Source: Ophryocystis elektroscirrha
Lineage: Eukaryota > Apicomplexa > Conoidasida > Neogregarinorida > Ophryocystidae
Direction: 5' to 3'
DNA length: 23,551 nucleotides
Assembly (NCBI GenBank): GCA_030141585.1
Contig: JAQIFP010000010.1
Location: forward strand, 70,772 to 94,322
Shown here: piece after piece, positions 10,492 through 20,239 of the stretch
How positions within the stretch are numbered: the stretch's first letter is position 1
Layout: every line of letters begins with the position of its first letter
Translations under genes and position numbers: made by a program
The notes under the pieces: model-generated
What the model was told of the DNA's origin: nothing
Seen by the model: only the letters and a program-made list of their open reading frames with translations
Database searches by the model: none

Positions 10492-11450
10492 TTAAGCAGT
10501 TTTGCTTTGACTACTTGTATCATTACTTATGGAGCCTGCATTTTCTTTTGAACCTTTCTCTTTTTTTGTAACATTTTCATTTTGCTCCTTTTTTTTTACA
10601 CACGAGAGTAACTTAAGATCATTTTCTTTAGTTGTTCTGTTCCCTCCAGGAAACCATTTGTAAGGTTTATATAACATTTTCTAAAAAGTCAATATAATAT
10701 CTTTCTTATTATACTAATTTCATAATCAGTAGACAAAGCATAAAATTAAAAAAAAATATATATTTAACTTATATATATTATATATAAAAATTTGACTTAA
10801 TTATTTATTATATATGTATATATATATAATAAATATATGCACAACTTCAAAAATATACAAATTAAATTCAAAAAAAACTGCACAAGTATTATATTACATT
10901 TACTTAAGCAAATTAAATTGAAAATTTTATTGTATGTTTAATAATAATTCTTAGTTTTCAACAGAAAAACCAATATTCAGTTTATTAATAATTTATAATA
11001 TTAATATATCTGAATTGAATCAAATTTAAATTAAATATAATTTATAGTTGCCTTTATGAAAGATATAAAATAATTAGTGATATATATACATTAAAAAATA
11101 AATTTTAAATGTAAAAGCTAGTTGAGAATTACCTCATCTCTTTGCAATCTGGGTATCCAATCAAATTGATTGTCCATAACGTGACCATGAAAATAAGATA
11201 AATCTAAAAATAAACGACGAAGGAAGCCATAGTTTGGTTTATCTTCAAAACGTAAGCTTCGACAATATTGGAAATAAGAGTGAAATTCATCTAAAAACAC
11301 AATTTTAATAGTTATAAAATAATTATTGATAGTATTTAAATACTAATAATCTTATATAAATTTATTTCATATAGACAACAAAATATATTAACGTTTATTA
11401 AATAAATATTTATACTATAACAGACAAATTACTTTATGGATTAATTATAT

Positions 11451-11501
<51 letters not shown>

Positions 11502-12217
11502 TACATATACATATATACAAAAAAATGTACATATAATATACATATATATATATATATATATATTAATATTAAAACAAAGATTATTAAACGTAATTATATA
11601 TGCATGCACTATTGTATATTTAATTATCCTGTGGAAGACAGAATAACTGTTTACAATCAAATTACCGGGAAAATCGTGACAAAGAACTTGAATAGGTGTG
11701 CCCATTTTCTTTTCCATGATTTTGTCGTATTTCCCTTTTTTTGAACCAGCTTTTAAACCTTGCCAAGGCAGACAGCCTCTATTGAAATACATCATGACAT
11801 ATCCAAGAGCTTCTAAATCATCTCTTCTTGATTGTTCGACCCCCACGTGTGTGTTAACAGAAGCATATCTAGCGGTTCCGGTTAAATTTTTGCCTTCTTT
11901 GTATGGAATATGCGTTCTACATGAATCCATGTATTTTTTCGCCAGACCAAAATCAATAAGGTAGACTCTGTGACATTGTTTCCCTCGACCCACTAGAAAA
12001 TTATCTGGTTTGATATCGCGATGGATGAACAGCTTTGAGTGAACATACTCCACGCGTCGTAGCTAATTGTAACAAAACTTAATTTACGTTTTATATTTGC
12101 ACTCAAATATTTGAACTAAATGTTTTCTATAAGCGTCAATTATTTAAACCGAAATAACAAAAAAATTATATATATATATACATGAAAAACATAAAATATT
12201 TAGAAAACTAATAACTC

Positions 12218-12289
<72 letters not shown>

Positions 12290-13253
12290 TTATGTGGACA
12301 TAGGTATACGAATTATGTATTCATTAATAGATAAAATATATCTGAATTTTTTTTTAATTAATTTTATATATTATAAAAAACAAATAAATAGAATATATAA
12401 AAAAATAATTATAAAATATATCTTGTATGTATCAGCATATATATTTACGATTTTACTAATATTATAATAAACTATTATTCACTATAAATAATATACTATT
12501 AATTATTATATATAATCAACATATATAAATAATTTCATTAATATATAATTCATATGTGTATAGTTATATATGTATATATCTATATCTATATTTATATATA
12601 TATATATATATATTAATTATTAACAAAAGTATATTAAGTATAAATATAACCAAAATATGTACACAAAAATGTTTAATTTGAATAATTACAGACAATAATA
12701 AGATAATACCATTTGATCAGCAAGCATGATAACGGTTTTCATACTAAATTTACGACTACATAATACAAACAGCTCCTCTAAACTGGGACCAAGTAGCTCC
12801 AAAACCATGACATTGTAATCACCTTCTACCCCGTACCAAAATAATTCAGGAATTCCTGCGAATAAAATAAAAACCTTATAAAACATCAAAATTAAAGATA
12901 CAAACATAAACTTATAGTTCAATATAATGAACTTACATATATAACTACATATACAAGAACGTATTATATTCCAAAATAATAACTTTGGTACTTTTCTAAA
13001 TTAATCTTCACCGTATACACAAAACTTACCATGCCCTTGTATATATCGATAAACTTTAGACTCATACAATAATTGCGGATGCCTGGCTCTAACAGATTCG
13101 AGTTTGACAGCGACTTCTTCACCAGAGGATACATTACACCCTATTAATTATTATTTACTATAAATAACGTGTGTTACCAAGATATATATCACCAAATGAG
13201 CCACTGCCTATTTTGCGACCCAGTTTAAATTTTCCCCCTACACGTACTTCCAT
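10492..13253 (-). CDS. CK1: Casein kinase 1 (serine/threonine kinase)
   Basis: Six exons join in frame: 13253-13178, 13140-13030, 12855-12710, 12062-11666, 11290-11133 and 10680-10492 (1077 nt, 358 residues). Introns are 37, 174, 647, 375 and 452 nt. The start [21 protein letters not shown] fits the CK1 start MELRV/MEIRV, and an in-frame stop lies upstream. Catalytic parts are intact: glycine loop GSGSFG (16-21), VAVK38, HRD with D127 in [11 protein letters not shown] with D148, and the CK1 signatures [20 protein letters not shown] and [11 protein letters not shown], ending with FDW. CK1 phosphorylates primed or acidic Ser/Thr sites and acts in many pathways. The last exon encodes a tail of about 60 residues, Lys/Asn/Ser rich, beginning [13 protein letters not shown]. 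This makes it longer than Plasmodium CK1 (324) and has no lipidation motif. Confidence 0.95.
11457..11562. repeat. (AT)n microsatellites in CK1 intron 4
   Basis: A perfect (AT)21 run at 11457-11498 is followed by a second run at 11542-11562. Both sit in the 375-nt intron between the kinase exons. Read through on the minus strand they give a spurious Ile/Tyr tail after the true exon ends at 11666. Confidence 0.9.
12063..12709 (-). repeat. Long CK1 intron 3 with perfect (TA)33
   Basis: This 647-nt intron lies between LADQM and LRRVEYVHS. It includes an uninterrupted (TA)33 tract at 12221-12286 and shorter TA runs near 12165-12180 and 12590-12612. Nothing coding is visible in it. Confidence 0.85.
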
Positions 13254-14298
13254 AAAACGATCTCGATTTATGTAATACTTTTCAAATTTTTATTATCTGA
13301 GGCGGAACAGGACCTAAATTGCAGAAATTATGATTTATATTATCCATATATCTAACATATATGCTATTTTACAGTAAAAAATAAACTTGAAATATCAGAA
13401 TTGTAATACGAAGAGTCTTATTATATCAAATATTGTTACTGATTCATTGTATATTATATAAATCAGTAGTTTTACTTTTTTTTTTTATTTTTTCAAAAAT
13501 GTACATAATTTTATTCAAATGTGTTTTCAAAATTCATTACTATATATCTATTTAGCAGCTATTATAAAGAATTAATTACTTATTTTGAAATTTATAGTAA
13601 TTTTTACACAGGGAGCTTGACGAATTTTTAATTTTGTAAATAAGAACCGTTATCTCGTGTTAATATAAAAAACAAAAAATTTAATATATTTATTTTTTAT
13701 CTATTAATCTGCATTAAATTACAATTATACATTAAAAAGAACAAAGTTAAAAACAAACTAAAAATTTTTTCCATAAATCGATTTCAAGCATAACATGGCG
13801 AAAAGTTATTAATTAATTGCAATCCAATATTTAATTCCGGGTTAGCACATTGACTCACAATTTACCATTATTAATTGCTTCGCAACACTTTTATATCCCA
13901 ATTTTCTAAAAAACAAACTCGCATTTTTTAAGAGTTAAAAAAATATTTGTAAATAAAAAATAATGTAAATTAATATAATAAACAATTGTATGTTTTATTA
14001 TATAATAAACTTATATTTTTGTAGCTGTAAATATATTCACTTACTAAATAATGTGATAGTTGATTTAATAAACAATAATTTATATAAGAATTTTATAAAT
14101 ATGCACAAACAATTGTATAATTTTTAATAAACTCGTACATAATATTTATAATAATTAAATTTGTGTATATATCATATAGGATGCTATTTTTAATAATTAT
14201 TTGGGAATAAAATTACAAAAATAATAGTATTTTTAAATATGTTCAATATATTTATTTTTTTTAACTGCATAGATAAACTATTAAGTGTGGTATTTTTC
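13254..14298. other. 1-kb intergenic region upstream of CK1
   Basis: The region separates the CK1 start from the 3' end of the repeat-protein gene, both on the minus strand. It is mostly A/T with no long ORF. One patch at about 13785-13880 has clearly more G and C than its surroundings and contains TTAATTGC twice (near 13812 and 13873). It could be a small non-coding RNA or a conserved promoter element, but no known RNA motif is recognisable. Confidence 0.45.
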
Positions 14299-17200
14299 TT
14301 ACTTAAAAGCTTGCTGCAAGTTGAGTATATCAATCATTTGGAAATGTTCTACTTGAGAAAATACGACTTGAGCAGCTACAAACATAACATCTGGATGATT
14401 CCAATTAAGCTTATAGCATGCCCAAACAAAGTTAACTATTTCTTGTTGATTAAATTTTTTTATTAGATTAAGAAGACATTTGAGTTTAGCAAATTTGGGA
14501 TGATTACTGGTAAGTACAGTATTGGTGACTTCGAGTGATGCCAAAGCCCAATATATATTAGATATATTTTGAGGTATATATTGATTTAATTTTTCGGCAG
14601 CATCATTACAAAGAGCTGTAGTTAATTCAATATGGCGATAATTTAATTTAGCCAATCCCCATAAAAGGTTTCCAACTTCTTGTGGTTTAAATTGATTAGC
14701 CAATTTTAAAGAAATTAAACAGCTTTTTTCTAATATCGGCATATGTTTCCATTTGAGGCGTGCACATGCCCATATAAAATTAGCTAATTCTTGAGGTTTA
14801 TAATACTGAAGTTTTTCCAATACTATACGGCATACATAATAGGCATCTTGATGCTTATTATCTGTTGTTTCATTATTAAATACACAGGATGTAGTATCCG
14901 CATAAAAATTACTGTTACTATTCTTATTATAAGAATAATTATTATAGCATATATCATTTATACAGCTAAAATCACTTTTTATGGTATCATTTGTTAATAA
15001 TTGATCTGAGGGAGTTAAAGCTGTCGAGTTTATCTCCAAAGTACCTAGTGCCCAATATATATTCGCTATTTCTTGGGTATTAAATTTGACTAACTGAGAA
15101 CAAGCTGTATCGACCAATAAATGTATTAAATTAATACGCTTAGTTCGAAGCTTAGCTAATGCCCATAAACAATTAGCTGTATTTTGGGGTCTTAATGTAT
15201 TAATATTCTTAATAATAGCTTGTTCAAGTGCATGGCATAATGGTGCACATTTCCATTGTAATTTCCCACATGTCCATAATACATTTGCTGTAGCTTGTGC
15301 ATTAAAATTCTCCACTTTTTGAAGTAAAGCTTGAAGTAATATTTGAGACTCTGTATTATACATATTATGGTCCATTGTATCTATTGAAGATTCTCCTTTA
15401 GATGTTAAATTATTAATATTCTTATAATAATTATTACTGTTATTACTATTAGTATTATAATTATTATAATTATTATAAGTCGGGTTATTATTAGGATTAT
15501 TACCAGGGTTAGTGTTATTATCCCAATTATACGACCGTATAGTAGCAGTATTATTAGTACTTAACCTAGAAGGATAATCTAATGATGAATGCTGCATATA
15601 TAAATTATTATCATTATAATTTATAGAGGAGAACTTTTTATTGATATTGTAATCATAGTCGAGTTTATCCTCAAACTCAACCAAATCCGATGGCGTCAAT
15701 TTACTGTCATGTATCTCTAAAGTCCCTAGACACCAATAAATATTCGAAACTTCTTGTAAATTAAATCGAATAATATTTGCTGCAGAATGATTAGCAAATA
15801 AAGTAATCACTGGTTTTAAAGAAGTAAGTTTAAGCTTAGCTACTGCCCACATAAAGTTGGCGATTTCTTGAGGCTTAAAGAATTTAAGCTTATTTTGAGC
15901 CTCTAATATCAAAGAAATGAATAAATGATGACCCCATTGTAACTTGGCACATGCCCATGCAAAATTTGCTATTGCTTGTGTATTAAAAGAGGACAATTTT
16001 GTTAAAATAACTTCCGTTAATTTAATTTTATTCGAGCAATGCATATTAGGAGTTAATACGGTATTTTTTATTTCGAGAGTACCAAGACTCCAATATACAT
16101 TTACAATATTCTGTGCATTAAATAAATCTATTTTTTTTAGGGCATATTCAGCAAGGATATGAAAAAGCTTTTCATTGCGTATATACATCTTAGAATAAGC
16201 CCACATAATATTGGCTATAGAAAGAGGCTGGAATTCTTCAATTTGGTTCATTGTTTCATTTGCTATAAAATCAAATAATCTTTTTATATATTTTTTCATA
16301 GTGCCATTTTTATCATTTTCCGAATGTTTAGTGCAAGTTTTTGCTACAGACCATACCGTTAATGCTAATTGATAAGATGTTAAACGATGTTGATTTTTTT
16401 CGCATTTTAGCACCCGCTCACATAAGATTTCTTCACAAATAGGCAAATGTGTTAATAGTCGAACAAGTAAGCGAATTAAATCCGCTGCTATTATAGGAGA
16501 TATTTTTTCAATATGTATACTCGCTAAAATGATATATTGGATACCCAATAAACGATGCATTGGACGGTTAAAATACCGAATTAAAACTTCTATAGGTATT
16601 TCAAATATACCTATATTTATATTTTCAATTACTGAAGATTTCTGTTCTCGATTATGTATAATATCTGAAAATTTATGAAGAGAAATTGAATGATCTTCAA
16701 AGTAATTTAATTGGGAATCTAAAAAATTAAAATATGATTCCAAATCTTCATCAGTCTTTTGGGACTCCGAGTTAGTGGTATTTATTTTTTCATAGTCCAA
16801 AGAAGACTGTAAGAAGTAATGATTAGCAGCAGCTATATGTTGGCTTTTTATTAAGCAAGATGAGGAAGAAGAAACTGGAGGAGGAGAATCTTTACGAAAA
16901 TGGTGAGTTTCTAGACTACCACTCGACTGCGATGCTATGCCTTCATAGCAAAAGTCACTTTCTGTTTTTTTATATGGAGACGAAGAAGTTGCTAAAGGGA
17001 AAGATTTGTTCGAGCGAAGATAATTGTTAGGGGATGGCTTCAAATATCCAGCAGCTATAGTTGGAGATACACATAATGGAGAACTTAACAGAGCATTGGT
17101 AAAATTTTGACGCTGTTCATTACAAAATATATTAAGATCTTTCATATTAGTGCCAAACTGTTTACGGAAGATGTTTATATGCTTAAATAGAGACTCAGAT

Positions 17201-17352
17201 ATATAAGTTACCAATATTAAGAAAATTAATATAAAAATAACCCATCCACAATTAATATCGTATATACTTATGAAAAACTCTCTTGTAAATAATAAACCCA
17301 GACCGATATAACTAAATCGTGTTAAATATTCCATAATATCCTTTACTACCAT
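14299..17352 (-). CDS. Membrane-anchored protein with 13 helical (OPR/HPR-like) repeats
   Basis: A single uninterrupted ORF of 1017 residues. A hydrophobic segment at about residues 35-52 (CGWVIFILIFLILVTYI) suggests one membrane anchor. Residues 80-240 are Ser/Asn-rich. From about residue 325 to 1010 there are 13 repeats of about 35-40 residues with the core F-x-x-Q-x-[IL]-[AS]-N-x-x-W-[ATS]-x-[AG]-[KT]-L, for example FKPQEIANFMWAVAKL. Such repeats resemble octo-/heptatricopeptide modules of alveolates and algae, which are often RNA-binding and organellar. Three types alternate strictly A-B-C: type A ends KLQW, type B ends AKL, and type C reads NIYWALGTLEI..T.LTP. Low-complexity inserts follow two C repeats (Asn-rich 568-660, and 785-835). 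No RAP domain is visible at the C-terminus, which ends ILNLQQAFK. The start at 17352 is the first Met; Met7 is possible. Membrane topology and RNA binding are inference. Confidence 0.85.
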   Translation of the reverse strand: MVVKDIMEYLTRFSYIGLGLLFTREFFISIYDINCGWVIFILIFLILVTYISESLFKHINIFRKQFGTNMKDLNIFCNEQRQNFTNALLSSPLCVSPTIAAGYLKPSPNNYLRSNKSFPLATSSSPYKKTESDFCYEGIASQSSGSLETHHFRKDSPPPVSSSSSCLIKSQHIAAANHYFLQSSLDYEKINTTNSESQKTDEDLESYFNFLDSQLNYFEDHSISLHKFSDIIHNREQKSSVIENINIGIFEIPIEVLIRYFNRPMHRLLGIQYIILASIHIEKISPIIAADLIRLLVRLLTHLPICEEILCERVLKCEKNQHRLTSYQLALTVWSVAKTCTKHSENDKNGTMKKYIKRLFDFIANETMNQIEEFQPLSIANIMWAYSKMYIRNEKLFHILAEYALKKIDLFNAQNIVNVYWSLGTLEIKNTVLTPNMHCSNKIKLTEVILTKLSSFNTQAIANFAWACAKLQWGHHLFISLILEAQNKLKFFKPQEIANFMWAVAKLKLTSLKPVITLFANHSAANIIRFNLQEVSNIYWCLGTLEIHDSKLTPSDLVEFEDKLDYDYNINKKFSSINYNDNNLYMQHSSLDYPSRLSTNNTATIRSYNWDNNTNPGNNPNNNPTYNNYNNYNTNSNNSNNYYKNINNLTSKGESSIDTMDHNMYNTESQILLQALLQKVENFNAQATANVLWTCGKLQWKCAPLCHALEQAIIKNINTLRPQNTANCLWALAKLRTKRINLIHLLVDTACSQLVKFNTQEIANIYWALGTLEINSTALTPSDQLLTNDTIKSDFSCINDICYNNYSYNKNSNSNFYADTTSCVFNNETTDNKHQDAYYVCRIVLEKLQYYKPQELANFIWACARLKWKHMPILEKSCLISLKLANQFKPQEVGNLLWGLAKLNYRHIELTTALCNDAAEKLNQYIPQNISNIYWALASLEVTNTVLTSNHPKFAKLKCLLNLIKKFNQQEIVNFVWACYKLNWNHPDVMFVAAQVVFSQVEHFQMIDILNLQQAFK
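15380..15560 (-). repeat. Asn-codon (AAT/AAC) low-complexity tract within the repeat protein
   Basis: Residues about 600-655 are dominated by Asn with Tyr, Pro and Ser, seen as ATTATTATT-like runs on the plus strand. It separates the second A-B-C triad from the third. Such Asn tracts are common in AT-rich protozoan proteins. Confidence 0.8.
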
Positions 17353-17891
17353 TTATGAAATGAGCGAAATTATTTGTGGAATACATGCATATATAATCTA
17401 AGGGCAACATTTTTTTTTTTTTTTTTTATACCATACTTTTTTTCTCTTTCTCAAATTGTATCTCAGTAGTTTATTATTATTATTATGAATAATAATTAAT
17501 TTGTATATATACGCGCTTGTTGAAATGGATAAATTTATTATTATCAATAAAAAAAAAAAAATAAAGATCTACAGTTATTTGATTTCTTGAAAATATATTT
17601 CAGTAAAATAAGTTTTTAACGTAAAAATTTATAAGGGCGTATACTTTTTTTATGGGAAATCACCATTTTGATACTTAATAAATATTAAGTTAAATTTTTC
17701 GATATTATGTGAAAAATAAACATATTAGTAAAAAGTTTTATTAATTAGTAATCAACACATTCATCAAGTTAACATATTTTATTCTAATATAATAACTTTT
17801 ACTTGTAATTTATGCATGCAATATTATTAAAAAGTTGTTAAGAAGATCGCATGTATCATTGCATGCAGAATGTTGTATATTACATGTGAGA
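17353..17891. other. Intergenic region, no gene seen
   Basis: 540 bp lie upstream of the repeat-protein start and downstream of the small membrane-protein gene. It holds an 18-nt T run (17410-17427) and an A run near 17550. I see no coding or RNA signal. Confidence 0.5.
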
Positions 17892-18392
17892 TTATATATT
17901 TTCAATATTTGCATTTCTTATAATATCGTCGTCTATTGTTTCGTATTCAGTTGAATCGGCTAATGGGCCCAGTGCATGCCTAAAAATCACTCTTAATTTT
18001 CTTTTTTTTTTGCATATATGCATTTTATTGTGTATATAATTGTTTACAATAATTTTTATTATAGTTATGCATTTATTAATTTTTAAAATTTTTGTAAGCT
18101 GCATATAGGAATTGTATAAAAGTCCTTTCCTGTATCACTATTTCGATTTTTTTATTAAATATTTTTTTTTTTTTTTTAAATAGCTAAATAATTGTGTTAA
18201 TAATAATAAAAACTATTTTTAATATATTTCTTACTGTCTTTGGATTATATATAAAAAAAGTAATTCCGTTGTTATCCCCATATACATAAAAAACATTGTC
18301 CATAATATCACTTTTGAGAATTTTAATTCATATAATAAGATTAATAATACTTCCAATATCAAAACAAACACTAGAACTCCCAAGTTTGCCAT
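17892..18392 (-). CDS. Small two-TM membrane protein, possibly V-ATPase subunit e-like
   Basis: Two exons, 18392-18235 and 17979-17892, join across a 255-nt intron (CA/GTAAGA to TTTTTAG/G). The product has 81 residues, and a TGA lies in frame upstream of the ATG. It starts MANLGVLVFVLILEVLLILL (first TM, about 4-21), has a second hydrophobic segment at about 29-50, then QRQHALGPLADSTEYET and an acidic tail ending NIENI. Length, two-helix topology and a Q-x-x-x-L-x-P motif after the second helix resemble V-ATPase subunit e (human 81, yeast Vma9 73 residues, with QLxPLxxP). This match is weak and made by eye. It could equally be another small ER or pellicle protein. Confidence 0.6.
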
Positions 18393-18783
18393 TACTATTC
18401 TATTTCAGGTAATATTAGAGGTTTTTGGTACTTACGAAAAACTGCAGCATGATGGCTCTATGTCGTCATATCCGCTCAAATTGTTTAAAATTCTTCCTAT
18501 AATAACTCTTTATATATACAAATTATTAATAAGTTAAATATAATACTAATATATAAATTATTTAAAAACCATGTATAAAAAAAAATACATATAATTATAT
18601 CTATATATATATATGTATATATATATATGAAATTTACATAGATCCTAAAATTGAATTCAATATTAAACTAATCAATGATTATTCTTTTTTGAATATATAA
18701 AATACAGTTATATAGCTAATATGTAGTTATAACTTATAGATTTTTCTGCTCAATATATATATTTATTCTTATTTTATATATAC

Positions 18784-18816
<33 letters not shown>

Positions 18817-19501
18817 AATTTGTCTATATACATATATCAATATACATGTCTTTATCAACATATTATATACATGTATCAAAATACATATAAATATATATAT
18901 ATATATATATATATTCAAATACATATATTTATATACACATATGTAATTATAAATATATCGTAATACATATGTCTATATGGATATATCCATATACATGTAT
19001 ATATCAACATTTTAAATAGATACATCTATACACACTTATATATATATATATGAATATATATGTCTATATAAATATATATATACATATACATTTATAAGAA
19101 TATATTGATATGTGTATTTTTAGAAATGTATTAACATACATTTATATATGTATAGTGGAATACATACATTTATGTATATATTATTACACATATATCTAGA
19201 TATGTAATTTATACTTGTAAATTATACTTGTATACCTTTATGTAAATATGTGGGTATAGATATGTGAGTATATATTTGTGAGTATTTACATGGGATACTG
19301 AATACGTGAAAATGTATTTAAGTACAAAACATAATATTAATTTATACAGACATATGAATAATCATTATACAACTTTTTAATTGATTTATTGTAACGAATT
19401 TTAATACAAATATCATCAAAAACTTCTTAAATGTAAAATAATATATATATATATATGTATATTGCGAATATTAAGCTAGTTTATAAAATAATATGTTATA
19501 A
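18393..19501. repeat. 1.1-kb AT-repeat intergenic region
   Basis: The region lies between the small membrane-protein start and the RING-gene stop. From about 18590 to 19250 it is degenerate TATATACATATAT and ATATATAT sequence with CATATA punctuation. The 18400-18500 part is less simple and probably 5' leader. No coding or RNA gene is seen. Confidence 0.75.
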
Positions 19502-19994
19502 TTAATTACCTATTGTTTGGAGTAGTTCATTTTGTATTACATGGGTTTGTTCTGAAGGCTCCAGAGATTTACTAGATTTTCTACTATTAAGTTTGCCATT
19601 CAATAATTGCCCATAACCTTTTTTATAAAAGAAAACCACATCTTTCTTACCTGTTTTGCAAACTGAACAGATGCTTGGATCTGGATAATTTTGAGCGAGC
19701 AAACGTGCTCTTAAACTAGATAGTTTTTGTGTTTTTCGCCATTGCCTCCTATACAAATAAAAAAAAAAAAAAAAAAAGTTTACCAACACTGCTTGTGTAC
19801 TACGGTATAGCATTGTGAACAGCAGGGAATTAAACTCTCTGATGGCTTACATCCTTCGTTATTTGATTCCTCTAAACAAATAAAGCAGCTTTTACATGGT
19901 TTATTTGTAAGCAAGGGGGATTTCGCAGTATTTTTATATGTAAGCTCGATCGAATCTAAAAAACCTAAAAATTAAAAAGCTTACCAAAATTCAT
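19502..19994 (-). CDS. C4HC3 RING-like zinc-finger protein
   Basis: Three exons join in frame: 19994-19985, 19955-19784 and 19748-19502 (429 nt, 142 residues). Introns are 29 and 35 nt. Zinc ligands are visible as C27-x2-C30, C49-x2-C52, H57-x2-C60 and C88-x2-C91, with additional Cys at 24, 39 and 48. This is the C4HC3 order of RING-CH or PHD-like fingers, here with the segment LIPCCSQCYTVVHKQCWRQW. RING-CH proteins are usually E3 ubiquitin ligases, but activity here is inference. The basic helix after it (KTQKLSSLRARLL) separates the last Cys pair. The first exon has only ten coding bases. The stop at 19502 follows a potential donor (ATAG/GTAATT), so a further exon cannot be excluded. It is divergent from MOG1 with 245 bp between starts. 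Confidence 0.75.
19956..19984 (-). other. 29-nt (or 20-nt) intron with two in-frame acceptors
   Basis: The donor GTAAGC at 19984 can use an acceptor after 20 nt (TTTTTAG at 19965) or after 29 nt (TTTTTTAG at 19956). The two products differ by exactly three residues (GFL before DSIEL), and both keep the frame. The 29-nt choice matches other introns here. Confidence 0.6.
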
Positions 19995-20239
19995 CTTTGG
20001 TTTAAAGAATATTCAAATAAACATTTAAATTTGATTTCATGGCAAATTCATATATATATGTGTTCTTTTATTCATCATATAATTATTCAATAAAAAAAAA
20101 AAAAAAATTCTTTCTATTAGACAGCCTGATTAATAAAAAATAGAAAATAAAATAATAGCTAGTTGATTGATTTAGATCACAATTTATATTTTAAGTTTTC
20201 AAAAATTGTCAGATATATATCTATAAGTAAACAAAGACA

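Noticed and set aside
11445..11660. Ile/Tyr-rich C-terminal extension of CK1 exon 4
   Set aside because: It is read-through of intron 4 and its (AT)21 repeat. The donor at 11665 joins FP to [17 protein letters not shown] as in other CK1 proteins.
14239..16162. Plus-strand ORFs at 14239, 14791 and 15944
   Set aside because: They are antisense shadows of the repeat protein, with no independent support.
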